A stretch of DNA of 64,000 nt, taken from contig OZ253536.1 in NCBI GenBank assembly GCA_965262425.1, positions 1,736,001 through 1,800,000 on the forward strand. The letters are read 5' to 3'. Below the pieces are notes generated by a model, which had not been told where the DNA came from, did not search any database, and saw only the letters and a list, made by a program, of their open reading frames with translations. Origin of the DNA: CAZOZZ01 sp965262425. Lineage in GTDB: Bacteria > Acidobacteriota > Terriglobia > 20CM-2-55-15. Position numbers and translations under genes: made by a program. This document shows positions 26,385-35,648 of the stretch, one piece after another. Each line of letters opens with the position of its first letter. The first letter of the stretch is position 1.

Positions 26385-27524
26385 CTACGAACAGAAGTCT
26401 CTCACCAATTCGACCAGGGCGGCCTGGCAGACGAGGACGTCGTCGGCCACGACATACTCCTTGATACTGTGGAGGCCTTTGCCGGTGGGACCAAAGATTA
26501 CGGATGGAATCCCGGCTTGACCCAAAACGCCCGCATCGGTCCAGAAGGACATCGCCGAGCGGCGGGTGGGTCTGCCGATTCCTTCCATTGCTTTTTCCAG
26601 GTCGGAAGCGAGAGGGTGGTCCGGAGGTGTTTCGTAAGGTGGCTGACCGAACACGTATCGTGCTTCGGCGCGAAACTCCGGGTCTTCAGCCCGGAGTTCC
26701 CGGAGTATCGTTTCCACTTCGACCAGCGAGATCTCATCCGCTTCACCGGCCACGGTTCGCCGTTCCATTTTCAACGTGCATCTGTCCGGGTAGGTGCTCC
26801 ACTCTTTCCCTCCTTCGATCAACGAGGCATGCAGGGATGCGGTGCCCATCAGCGGGTGGGGCGCATGAGCCTGCAACTTCCGGTCGAGCCCTTCGAGGCG
26901 AGACAGGACACGACCCATCCGTAAGATCGCGTCGAGGCCGTCGACTGGACGGCTTCCATGCGCGGCCCGGCCCTCGACATCGATCTCGACCCATTCGAAG
27001 CCTTTGTGGCCGACCGCGACCGACATGTCCGTCGGCTCTCCGACAACCGCCGCATCCGCCGTCCACTCTTTTACGAGAGCCCGTGCCCCGATACTCGAAT
27101 ACTCTTCGTCGATCACCGCGGCGACGATCAGGCGTCCCACCCGCGGCCCCCCGGTCTCGGCAAGAACGCTGGCCGCCCCCATCATGGCCACCAGACCGCC
27201 CTTCATGTCCTGGGAGCCCCGACCGTAGATTCTGCCGTCCGTGTATTCCGGGTCAAACGGTCGATCCATACCCGTGACTCCAACCGTATCGGTATGGCCG
27301 CAGAACATCATCGAGGGACCCGGCTTGCCGCTGTCGAGGACTCCGATCACGTTCGGGCGTTCGGCCGCGGCCTCTTGAAACGCGACGTCCAGCCCCATTT
27401 TCCGAAGATCGGCAGCCACGGCCTCGGCCACGCTCCCCTCCCCCGAGTGCCCGGCGTCGAGCGAGGGGTTGACCGAGTCGATCGCAATCAAGTCACGCAA
27501 AATGTCGATGGTGTCTCTAGGCAT
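26385..27524 (-). CDS. M20/M28-type deacylase or dipeptidase
   Basis: About 379 residues from the ATG at 27524 (RBS GAGAGGA). Metal-site motifs: FCGHTDTVGV, YGRGSQDMKGG, AAVIDEEYSSIG and VVGEPTDMSV, then a C-terminal GKGLHSIKEYV with the last His. It belongs to the ArgE/DapE/CPG2 superfamily and is the right length for DapE or ArgE; the substrate cannot be decided. It is distinct from the M20 gene in the dap operon (16602-17600). The TAG stop lies about 30 bases from a family G repeat. Cytoplasmic, single gene, divergent from ccdA. Confidence 0.85.
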   Translation of the reverse strand: MPRDTIDILRDLIAIDSVNPSLDAGHSGEGSVAEAVAADLRKMGLDVAFQEAAAERPNVIGVLDSGKPGPSMMFCGHTDTVGVTGMDRPFDPEYTDGRIYGRGSQDMKGGLVAMMGAASVLAETGGPRVGRLIVAAVIDEEYSSIGARALVKEWTADAAVVGEPTDMSVAVGHKGFEWVEIDVEGRAAHGSRPVDGLDAILRMGRVLSRLEGLDRKLQAHAPHPLMGTASLHASLIEGGKEWSTYPDRCTLKMERRTVAGEADEISLVEVETILRELRAEDPEFRAEARYVFGQPPYETPPDHPLASDLEKAMEGIGRPTRRSAMSFWTDAGVLGQAGIPSVIFGPTGKGLHSIKEYVVADDVLVCQAALVELVRDFCS

Positions 27525-27793
27525 TGTTCCTCTCCAGAGTCGAAATAGGGCCTTTTTTTCAACTTCGTCGTGTTGAATATATGCTCTCCTCAACAAACTC
27601 TCTGGAGTTTTTTTTCGATTCAAGTGGCAGGGCTTAAAACCAGGGACCACTCCACTTTCGTAGTGTCAGATCTGACGCGAAGTGAGAACATAGAAATGGC
27701 AAACGCCCTGGCAGCTTCTATACGTGAATTTTTGTCCCAAACCGCGATATAGTTTCAGAACGAATCAACAGCAGCACCGAGGACGAGTTTCTG

Positions 27794-28519
27794 ATTGATA
27801 ATGTTTCAGTCCCATTCGCGTTCGTAGCGGGAATTGTCTCCTTTCTGTCGCCCTGCGTCCTCCCCCTGGTCCCCGGCTATATTTCAGTCGTTTCCGGTAT
27901 CTCGCTAGATCAACTGCAGGCCGAAGACCGTGATTCCGGACTGATGAAGGTCGTGGTCTTCAATTCGTTGTTCTTCATCGTCGGGTTCTCCGTGATCTTT
28001 ATTTCCCTGGGCGCCTCGGCCACGTTTCTGGGTCAGTTCATCAAGGAATGGATGTCGATACTCTATCGCGTGGCTGGAATCGTCATTATCATGTTCGGGC
28101 TCCATCTGACGGGACTCATCAGGATCCCGTTCCTCTACCAGGACAAGCGTTTCCACAACCTGGACAAGCCGCGCGGAATGTTCGGCGCTTTCGTTCTCGG
28201 CCTGGCGTTTGCCTTTGGCTGGACTCCGTGCATCGGCCCCATTCTGGCAGGCATCCTGACCTTTGCGAGCACGAAAGAAACGGTGGGCGAAGGTGTCCTT
28301 CTACTGACGGTCTACTCCGCGGGGCTGGGTCTGCCTTTCCTCCTGACGAGCCTCGGCCTGAACAAATTCCTGACCTTCTATGGCCGCTTCAAGAAGCATT
28401 TCCACGCCGTTGAGGTCGTCAGCGGCGTTCTTGTCGTCGCCGTCGGGGTGCTCATCCTGACGGACAACTTCATACGGCTTTCCGGATATCTTGCTTTTCT
28501 GAATCGCTTCGCACTCTAA
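27794..28519 (+). CDS. ccdA: Cytochrome c biogenesis protein CcdA-like (start uncertain)
   Basis: About 241 residues with six membrane segments. The two Cys of the family are in FLSPCVLPLVPGY and GWTPCIGPILAGI; the protein moves reducing equivalents from cytoplasmic thioredoxin to the periplasm for cytochrome c maturation and disulfide isomerisation. The conserved N-terminal region is in frame from 27728, yet no ATG, GTG or TTG exists in that frame before the next Met at 27944, which would delete the first Cys segment. An ATT at 27794 is the nearest weak start. An ATG at 27801 would be in frame if one T were missing from the run after it. Convergent with the broken ATPase gene. Confidence 0.8.
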   Translation: MDNVSVPFAFVAGIVSFLSPCVLPLVPGYISVVSGISLDQLQAEDRDSGLMKVVVFNSLFFIVGFSVIFISLGASATFLGQFIKEWMSILYRVAGIVIIMFGLHLTGLIRIPFLYQDKRFHNLDKPRGMFGAFVLGLAFAFGWTPCIGPILAGILTFASTKETVGEGVLLLTVYSAGLGLPFLLTSLGLNKFLTFYGRFKKHFHAVEVVSGVLVVAVGVLILTDNFIRLSGYLAFLNRFAL

Positions 28520-28835
28520 CGGTCGGGTGTAAGAGCGGTCAGGAAGGATTCTCGCCCTCCCGTAGCATGACTTCCTTGTCCAGGTGGCGGACGATGGTCG
28601 CATGCTGGGCCGCACGCGGGTCATGCGTGACCATGATCACGGTCTTTCCGAACTCCCGGTTCAGCTTCTCCAGAATCGCCAGGACGTCTTCGGCAGACTG
28701 TGCGTCCAGATCGCCGGTGGGTTCGTCCGCGAGAATCAGGGTCGGATCCGTCACGATCGCGCGTGCGATGGCAACTCGTTGCTCCTGGCCCCCGGAGAGC
28801 TGCCGGGGATAGTGGGTGACTCGATCCTCCAGACC

Positions 28836-30275
28836 GAAAGTGTGCCAATCTTAGTTGGAAATTGAAACGGCTCCAAACCCTATGGTTTGATGGTATTGGA
28901 AGAAACAACATCAAGCCTGTAAGAGAAAGGAGCCGAGATGAGCAGTCTGTTACGTTCGGTGAAGAAACGCAAGAAGTCGCGTGTGCTGGGTGAGGTCGAG
29001 GTCCTGAGCCGGGAGGAATACTCGGGACTGGAATTGGACTCGAAGGTGGAGATGATTCGGGCGTTGATCCCACTGGGGTTGATGCACGTGGAGGAGTTGC
29101 TCGACGAGGAAGTGAAGGCGTTGGCGGGTGAGCGATACGCGCGAAAGGAGGCGACGTTGAGGGGCCGGCGACACGGGAGTAATCCGGGGACCGTGGGGCT
29201 CGGGGGCCAGCGGGTGCCGGTTCGGGTGCCTCGAGTGCGCAGCGTGGCGGGCGGGGAGATTCCGCTTCGGAGCTACGAGGAACTCAGTCCGGATGGCGCG
29301 GTGAACGAACTGCTTCTCAGACGTGTGCTTTATGGGATCTCCTGCCGGAACTACGAGTCGGCCGCGGAAGCGATTCCAGGAGCCATCGGATTGTCGAGTT
29401 CGACGGTGTCTCGAGGATTCGTCCAGGCGAGTGGGGCGAAACTTCGGGAGATGCAGGAGCGGGATCTGTCGGCCGAGGACGTGGTGGCGATCTTCCTGGA
29501 CGGGAAAATGTTTGCCGACGCCACGATGGTTGTGGCCCTGGGCATCACAATTACGGGCGACAAACGCTTCTTAGGCTTCGTGGAGACGAGTACGGAGAAC
29601 GAGCAGGTACTGACTCCGTTTCTCCGTTCATTGATGGAGCGAGGCCTGGACATCTCTGAAGGCGTGCTGGTGATCGTCGACGGCGGCAAAGGTCTGCGCG
29701 CGGCAGTCAAGCGGGCATTCGGTAATCGAGCCCTGGTCCAACGCTGCCAATGGCACAAACGCGAGAACGTGGTGAGCTACCTGTCGAAGACCGAGCAAGC
29801 CGCGTGGCGCAAGCGGCTTCAGCGTGCGTACCAGCGCCCGGAGTACAACGAAGCCCGGGCGGCCCTCGAACAGCTCCATGGAGAGCTCGAGGAGCGAAAC
29901 CAATCGGCCGCTACGAGCCTTGAGGAAGGCCTGGAGGAGACCCTCACGTTGCATCGACTCGGCGTGTACGGGGTCCTGGGCCGTTCGTTCAAGACGACGA
30001 ATTGCTTGGAATCGGTCAATGCCCTCGTCGAGGAAAGGTGCGCGAAGGTCGATCATTGGAAGAACTCGAGCCAGCGGCAGCGCTGGTTGGCGACGGCGCT
30101 CATCGACATCGAACCACGCTTGAGGAAGGTGATCGGCTACCGTCATCTTCCAAAGCTCCGCGAAGCCCTCAGGCGGGAGCTGAAGATTGAGGCGAAGACG
30201 TCGACGAGATCGAAGAAGAAGGTTGCGTGACCAATCGTGAGCCGTGGAGAGTTTCAACTAAGAATGGGATGACTC
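28836..30275 (+). mobile_element. IS256-family insertion sequence, copy 2
   Basis: A 1440-bp copy in opposite orientation to copy 1, flanked by CTCCAGACC (28827-28835 and 30276-30284). Only one or two base differences from copy 1 were noticed (one inside the transposase gene, one missing A near the end). Confidence 0.95.
28938..30230 (+). CDS. IS256-family transposase, copy 2
   Basis: A 430-residue transposase with the same protein sequence as the gene at 4150-5442, with intact DDE residues (FLDGKMF, IVDGGKG, NCLESVN). The near identity of the two copies points to recent transposition within this genome. Confidence 0.95.
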   Translation: MSSLLRSVKKRKKSRVLGEVEVLSREEYSGLELDSKVEMIRALIPLGLMHVEELLDEEVKALAGERYARKEATLRGRRHGSNPGTVGLGGQRVPVRVPRVRSVAGGEIPLRSYEELSPDGAVNELLLRRVLYGISCRNYESAAEAIPGAIGLSSSTVSRGFVQASGAKLREMQERDLSAEDVVAIFLDGKMFADATMVVALGITITGDKRFLGFVETSTENEQVLTPFLRSLMERGLDISEGVLVIVDGGKGLRAAVKRAFGNRALVQRCQWHKRENVVSYLSKTEQAAWRKRLQRAYQRPEYNEARAALEQLHGELEERNQSAATSLEEGLEETLTLHRLGVYGVLGRSFKTTNCLESVNALVEERCAKVDHWKNSSQRQRWLATALIDIEPRLRKVIGYRHLPKLREALRRELKIEAKTSTRSKKKVA

Positions 30276-30714
30276 CTCCAGACCGACAAGCTTGAGGGCC
30301 GTGGCGACGTGCTCGCGCCTCTCGGATTTGGACAGCCGGGTGAGCAGGAGCGGCAGCTCGACGTTTTCGTCTGCCCGGAGAACCGGTATGAGATTGAAGG
30401 TTTGGAACACAAACCCGATGTTGCGGTTACGCCAGATGGCCAGCCGGCCTTCGCTCATGCCGGCGATGTCGTCACCCAGCACTCCAACCCGTCCGGACGA
30501 GGGTCGATCAATCCCCGCTATCAGGTTCAACAAGGTGGATTTGCCCGATCCGGAAGGCCCCATCAAACACAGGAACGCGCCCTGCTCGATGTCGAGACTG
30601 ACCTCGTCGAGGGCGACGACCTCCGAGGCGTCCTTCTTGAACACCTTGCTCGCGTTGTGGATTTCTACTGCAACCATGGTAGCGATGGCCGGAAGGCTGG
30701 AGCCGGCGCCTGGA

Positions 30715-32380
30715 CTATTCGTTTCTCGGTTCGACTCGATCGCCCGGCTGGAGGGTTGTCAGTTCTTCCCCCACGATGATGGATTCGGTTCCCGTCAGAC
30801 CGGCCGAGACAAACGAGACCGCGCCGACCTCCCGGTCGATCGTGATCGGCCGAACCTGAACTTCGCCGTCCACAAGGACGAGCACCGCCTTCCCCGAACC
30901 TCTGTCGACGATCGAGTTTGACGGAATCGACAACTGTTCTCCAGAGTCGGCTGTCGTCGCCACGTCGGCATCTAAAAATGTCACCCGCGCGTTCATCTCC
31001 GGCTTGATCAGCGTGTCCGGTTCCAGGATTCGAACCTTTACCTGAATGGTTGCGCGCTGGCGATCCGCTTCGGGAGAAATTTCGGCCACCACGCAGTCAT
31101 ATACCCGGTCCGGATATGCATCGGTCACGGCCCGGCATTCCTGGTCCGCGTGAATCCTGTTGAAGTCGTTCTGGCTGATATCGAGCTCGACCTGAAGGTC
31201 GTTCAGATCGGCCAGTGACACCGTGGATGACTTGGCGCCGCGTTCTCCCACAAACGACGTCGTGACCATCTCACCCGGCTCCACGATCCGTTCGAGAATC
31301 ACGCCGTCGATCGGCGCCCGTATTTCGACGGCGTCGAGCAGTGTCTCGCTGTAATCCAGGTCTGCCCGTGCCCGGGCGACTTCGGCGCGGGCTGCGTTGA
31401 TCTGCTCGATCCGTGGTCCCAGTCGAACCAAATCCAGCGCCCGGGCGAGCGCCTCCAGGTTTGCGCGCGACACATCGCGCCGCCCCAGTGCCTCGTCCAA
31501 GTCCCGGGTCGTAAAAATTCCGCCTCCTCCGCAGAATTTGTGGGCAGTCCAAAGGCCTGTGCGCACATAAGTAATTGAAACAAAGTACCTTATTCTTTTG
31601 TTCGACGGCGAATATTCCAGTACCCACTTCGGTCGGACGCCTACACCCGGTGCCCGGAGCCCCCGCCGGAGGCCCCGTTCCCCATCGCCCACACCAGCCG
31701 ACACCGCGGAGCGCAGCCGAGGGTCAAGGCCGGCGCAGCCGCCGAGCTTGCGAGGGAAGCCTTGAGGCTTGGCGAGCACCGTGGTCTCCTCAAGCGGCGA
31801 TGGAAGACGGTTTTACCCACAAATTCTGCGGAAGACCCAAAATTCCTTCTGTGACGAGATCCTCGACACGATCGAGATTGGCTTCGTCCGTCCTCAACTG
31901 CGCTTCGGCCCGTTCCATTTCGGCGCGAGCTTTCTGGATTTCTTCGGGGCGGGAGCCACTCTCCAACTCGGCCAGGCGTGCACTCGCACCGTCATGCACG
32001 GCGAGAGCCCGATCGACCTGAGCACGGTACTCCCGGTCTTCGAGTTTGACCAGGAGCTGTCCCTTCCGGACCCGGTCGCCCTTCTCGACGCCAATCCATT
32101 CCACGCGTCCAATCACCTTGGAGCTGAGATCGATCTTGTGATGCGCGACCACATAGCCGGTTGCCACCAGCACCGGGGCTTCGCGGTCCTCGAGATCCGG
32201 ACGTACTGTCCGGACGGTCAGCGCTTCGGCCGGTCCGCTGAAGATGAAAACCCCCGCCAGCACCAGGGCAAAGATCACGACCAGGAAGAGGATCCAACTC
32301 TTCGACGGTCCCTCTCGGCGAGAGTGTCGCTGCGACTGGTCGATTTTCAGCTTCTGGAGTTCATTCGAAAGATCGTCCAC
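30715..32380 (-). pseudogene. Membrane-fusion protein (HlyD/RND-type adaptor), interrupted by family A element
   Basis: The first piece runs from a GTG at 32380 (VDDLSNELQKLK) to 31839; it has one membrane anchor (WILFLVVIFALVLAGVF) and the first half of the lipoyl/hairpin domain (SSKVIGRVEWIGVEKGDRVRKG). The second piece (31521 to 30715) carries the hairpin return, the lipoyl half IRAPIDGVILERIVEPGE and the beta-barrel. Deleting the 317-bp element plus one 8-bp repeat joins VTEG to IFTTRD in frame, so disruption is due to the element alone; the insertion adds 325 bases and shifts the frame. A long read-through ORF starting inside the element can be translated but would lack the anchor. It followed permease 1 with a 3-base gap. 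Confidence 0.92.
31522..31838. mobile_element. Family A non-autonomous element, copy 3
   Basis: A 317-bp copy, apparently identical to copy 1, with the 8-bp duplication AAAATTCC on both sides. It lies inside the membrane-fusion protein gene. Confidence 0.95.
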
Positions 32381-32383
32381 AGC

Positions 32384-33523
32384 CTACACCTCCGTCCTGA
32401 GCGCCCGAACCAGCGGCAACCGCGCTGCCAGTCGAGCCGGCAGGAGTCCCCCGACGATACCCATGATCACCGCAAATGCCATTCCCTCCATCAACAGGCT
32501 CCGCGTGATCTGAAATTCGAACATCACTTCCGAAAAGCTGGCAAAGTTCAGGGTGCCCGTCGAAATGCCGTTGACCGGCAGGGCCATCAGGCAGCCCACC
32601 ACGCCGCCGACGATGGCGAGAATCAACGATTCAACGAAGAAGGATCCCATGATGTCCCGCCGGCGGAACCCCAGAAGCCTGAGCGTTGCGATTTCGCGTG
32701 TGCGGTAAGCGGTGGCCGCGTACATGGTGTTCATGACGGCGAAACTCGAGCCGATCGCCATGATCACGGCTATGAAGGTCCCGATGATCTGAATGGGCAA
32801 GGCGGTTGAAGTCTGCGCGCTGAAGTATTCGATTTCTCCGAACACGTCGAGTCGCAACCGGCGATCGTCGAGGCTTTTCTGCCGCAGGCCGGGAATCGTC
32901 GTTTCGTCCGATGCTTGAATCAAAAGCGATGAATAGATGGGCCGATCGAATTCGTCCGACACTTCGTCGTACGCCGCCCAGATCTCGGAATCATAAGCGG
33001 TTTTGTTGGCCTCGAAAACTCCGACCACCTTCCAGTCAGTCGGGCCTATCCGCATCGTGTCGTTGAGGCGCGCATCCGCGAATCTCCCCGACACGGATCG
33101 GCTCACGATGACCTCCCGCAAGCCGGGCCGAAACATACGCCCGTCGACTATTTCCATTCCGGGCCGCAAGCCTATCGAGCTGTCGGACACACCTCGAACC
33201 ACGACGTTGGCCTCGCCCTCAGTCAGGCGGGCATGATTGATCAGGACGATCACCTCACCCGATATCGCGGCCACCCCATCCATGGTTTCGACGATCCCCT
33301 TGATGTCCCTGTTGAAGTAGCTATTGGTTTCGGCCTGAGAACCTTCGCGAATCGCGATGAGGTTCAGAGGGTGACCCGTTTCCGTATACGTGTTCTGCAA
33401 CCCGTGGACGAGCGCCAGAACCGAGACGAACACGGCCACGGTCAAGGCCACGCCCAGCACCGTCATAGCGGTCCCGACCCGTCGAACGACCAGGCTCCGT
33501 ATGTTGTACTTGACGGGTATCAT
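32384..33523 (-). CDS. ABC transporter permease (FtsX/MacB type)
   Basis: A 379-residue protein with the FtsX-like layout: one membrane segment at residues about 18-42, a large periplasmic domain (about 45-255), then three segments in the last 140 residues, ending PARLAARLPLVRALRTEV. The start MIPVKYNIRSL is typical. This gene looks intact although its partners (the fusion protein, ATPase and second permease) are broken, so it has no functional complex unless one is supplied elsewhere. Its stop lies just before the GTG of the fusion-protein gene, indicating an operon. Confidence 0.9.
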   Translation of the reverse strand: MIPVKYNIRSLVVRRVGTAMTVLGVALTVAVFVSVLALVHGLQNTYTETGHPLNLIAIREGSQAETNSYFNRDIKGIVETMDGVAAISGEVIVLINHARLTEGEANVVVRGVSDSSIGLRPGMEIVDGRMFRPGLREVIVSRSVSGRFADARLNDTMRIGPTDWKVVGVFEANKTAYDSEIWAAYDEVSDEFDRPIYSSLLIQASDETTIPGLRQKSLDDRRLRLDVFGEIEYFSAQTSTALPIQIIGTFIAVIMAIGSSFAVMNTMYAATAYRTREIATLRLLGFRRRDIMGSFFVESLILAIVGGVVGCLMALPVNGISTGTLNFASFSEVMFEFQITRSLLMEGMAFAVIMGIVGGLLPARLAARLPLVRALRTEV

Positions 33524-33632
33524 TTGCCTATTCTAACCGGCGACACGCATCCGGAATAACGATATTATTGCCAATGATTTAGGAGTAGATGGGATGCCTG
33601 AACCCAAACGCTTCGAAATGTAGCAGAACAGA

Positions 33633-33745
33633 GTGTCGGGGTGGCCGTCCCTGGCCACCCGCGGGCAAGCGTCGAAGTATCGGGGCAGGCCTTCAGAGCG
33701 AGCATTCCGCAAAGGGCGGGCGCCCACGGAGGGCCGCCCCGACAC
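33633..33745. repeat. Family E inverted-repeat element, copy 2
   Basis: A 113-bp sequence bounded by GTGTCGGGG and its inverse; the left end contains the hairpin GGGTGGCCGTCCCTGGCCAC. The rest of the gap 33524-33847 shows no gene. It separates permease 1 from the upstream lipoprotein gene and might terminate transcription between them. Confidence 0.7.
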
Positions 33746-33847
33746 GCTTGATAGTTACATTGAGTCGTGTGTGACTCCTCCAAACGTGCAGACGAGATGC
33801 TCTCGTGCGACTTACCGGGCGTCGCGCAATCCTTGTTCCCTCGCGCC

Positions 33848-34468
33848 TTACACACCCCCGCAGGCGGATGTCTCCGGATGGGCGGTCCAGGTCTCGAAAG
33901 CCTCTCCGGACGTCGGCAACTTCACGACGGTCGTTTCCCCGGACGGAAGATCCGTTCGTTCCGTTGGCCCCAGCTCGGTACCGGTAGACAGGTGGACCTC
34001 CACTCGAACCGCACAAAGCGTCTGATCCGTTGTATTCTCGACCGTCCCGACGAAGGCGTTTGACGCTGGGTCGAACGCCAAGACAAGCTTCGCCCCTCTT
34101 CGCGTGACGTCCCAGGTGTCCTCGATCCCAATATACACACCGGACTCTTCTCCTTCCTCTCCGCCTTCACCATGTTCGCCTTCGCCTTCAGAGCCGCTGT
34201 GCTCCCCTTCCTCACCGTGCTCTCCTTCTTCGTCGTGCTCCCCCTCGCCGCGCTCACGTTCTTCACCGCGCTCACGTTCCCGCGCGGGACGTTGCTCCTC
34301 GGCGACACCGGCTCCTTCGCCCGCAGCACTTGAATCAATCACCTCCCGGGCCGCCGCCGCTTCGGCAGTCGGTTCCTCCGAGCATGCCGCCATCCCGAGA
34401 GTCAGGACCATCACCGCGCTCGCCGTGAGCCACCGATACGCTCGTCTATTCAAGTCTTCTCCTCTCAT
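33848..34468 (-). CDS. Lipoprotein with a Glu/Gly/His-rich linker and an FxLYD-like domain
   Basis: A 206-residue lipoprotein: signal segment WLTASAVMVLTLGMAAC with the lipobox Cys at about residue 29. After a short Ala-rich stretch, residues about 57-110 are low complexity: runs of Arg/Glu followed by GEHDEEGEHGEEGEHSG-type repeats. His spaced among acidic residues suggests metal binding, which is not proven. The last 95 residues form a beta domain with VENTTDQTLCAVRVEVHLSTG, similar to FxLYD domains. It lies between the two permeases of the decayed ABC cluster. The ATG at 34468 is used; a TTG six codons later has the better RBS (AGAGGAG). Confidence 0.7.
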   Translation of the reverse strand: MRGEDLNRRAYRWLTASAVMVLTLGMAACSEEPTAEAAAAREVIDSSAAGEGAGVAEEQRPARERERGEERERGEGEHDEEGEHGEEGEHSGSEGEGEHGEGGEEGEESGVYIGIEDTWDVTRRGAKLVLAFDPASNAFVGTVENTTDQTLCAVRVEVHLSTGTELGPTERTDLPSGETTVVKLPTSGEAFETWTAHPETSACGGV

Positions 34469-34507
34469 GTGTATGCTCTTCGAATGTCTATAGCTTCTCC
34501 GTTATTC

Positions 34508-35568
34508 TCACCGCCGGCGAACCGCGTCCACGATGGCAAGACGCGAAGCGTTGTAGGCAGGTACAGCGCTGCTGACGATGCCTACCGATAGCGCAATCAC
34601 GATCGCCAGGCCGACCGTGTCCCAGCGCACGACGAACTCCGGTATGAAACCGAGAGTCATCGCATTGAAATCGATGAAACCATAGAGATACCGCGCGCCC
34701 AGGGAACCGATCAGGCCTCCGGCCAGAGCAATCACGGCCGATTCGACAATGATGAGGGACAGAACCTGCCCGCGCCCGAATCCCAAAGTCTTGAGGATCG
34801 CGATCTCTCCGGTCCGCTCCCGGATCGACATGGCCATCGTGTTGGCTGCGACCAGAATGATCGTAAACAACACTACGGTTGAAATGCTCACGATCAGGGC
34901 GCGGATGTTGCCCCACATTTCCATAAAGCCGACGATAAAGTTTTGCCTCCTCCGCAGAATTTGTGGGCAGTCCAAAGGCCTGTGCGCACATAAGTAATTG
35001 AAACAAAGTACCTTATTCTTTTGTTCGACGGCGAATATTCCAGTACCCACTTCGGTCGGACGCCTACACCCGGTGCCCGGAGCCCCCGCCGGAGGCCCCG
35101 TTCCCCATCGCCCACACCAGCCGACACCGCGGAGCGCAGCCGAGGGTCAAGGCCGGCGCAGCCGCCGAGCTTGCGAGGGAAGCCTTGAGGCTTGGCGAGC
35201 ACCGTGGTCTCCTCAAGCGGCGATGGAAGACGGTTTTACCCACAAATTCTGCGGAAGACCCGAAATTTGCGGGATCCTTATAGATGCCGCCAAACCACTG
35301 CGTCGCGGTCACCTGCTCCACTCCTGGAATCTGCTTGATACGGCCGCCGTAGGCAATCGGCATGATGTTCGCCAGCGACACTTTGTGACGGGTCACGACG
35401 CGCAGGCCGGACTCCGGTGTCAGGTTGGGATTCTCCAGGGAGGTCAGGAGCGTTCGAAGGGTGCTGATCAGGAATAGGGACATGCCGATACTGATAATCG
35501 TCAGGATCGTGCGCCGCTTGTTCCGGAGCGTACTCTTCAGTACAGCGGGAGGAATTTCACGACGCCAT
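34508..35568 (-). pseudogene. Second ABC permease (FtsX/MacB type), disrupted and internally deleted
   Basis: The N-terminal piece (up to 35568) reads LRNKRRTILTIISIGMSLFL then TRHKVSLANIMPIAYGGRI and stops at KDPANF; the C-terminal piece starts FIVGFMEMWGNIRALI and carries the last three membrane segments. In permeases of this family about 170 residues of periplasmic domain normally lie between these points; here they are replaced by a family A element without matching target duplications. In addition, the likely start codon ATG at 35568 is out of frame by one base (ATGGCGTCG then TGA), so the first codons are frameshifted. Both faults indicate a dead gene. Confidence 0.85.
34945..35261. mobile_element. 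Family A non-autonomous element, copy 4 (no target duplication)
   Basis: A 317-bp copy, apparently identical to the others. The left flank is AAAGTTTT and the right flank GAAATTTG: both AT-rich like other targets, but not copies of each other. That is what remains when two separate insertions recombine and the DNA between them is lost. Confidence 0.92.
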
Positions 35569-35648
35569 TAGATCATATTTCTATCCCTTTTCGCGTCGCC
35601 GTGGCGGCATCCCCGTTCGATGACCTTGCGAGCGGCTGATACACTATT

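Larger units (their letters stand above)
28539..30677 (-). pseudogene. ABC transporter ATPase (MacB/LolD type), interrupted by IS256
   Basis: The N-terminal piece (30677 to 30276) has Walker A GPSGSGKST and the Q-loop VFQTFNL; the C-terminal piece (28835 to 28539) has the signature LSGGQEQRVAIARA, Walker B LILADEPTGDLD and the H-loop MVTHD. Removing the IS and one copy of the 9-bp duplication CTCCAGACC gives a continuous ORF of about 226 codons (GLEDRVTHYPRQLSGGQ across the scar). The normal partner proteins are the permeases and membrane-fusion protein upstream, together an exporter for lipids, peptides or drugs. As it stands the ATPase cannot work. Confidence 0.92.

Noticed and set aside
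27570..27752. 60-residue ORF before ccdA
   Set aside because: No family resemblance, no good RBS, lies in a likely promoter region; not supported as a gene.
4104..30275. Composite transposon formed by the two IS256 copies
   Set aside because: Each copy has its own different target duplication and each interrupts a different native gene, so they inserted separately; the DNA between them is ordinary chromosomal content.
31271..31779. ORFs starting inside family A copies and running into the flanking genes
   Set aside because: The same N-terminal peptides occur at all five copies and are shadows of a non-coding element; fusion to the neighbours is by chance of frame.
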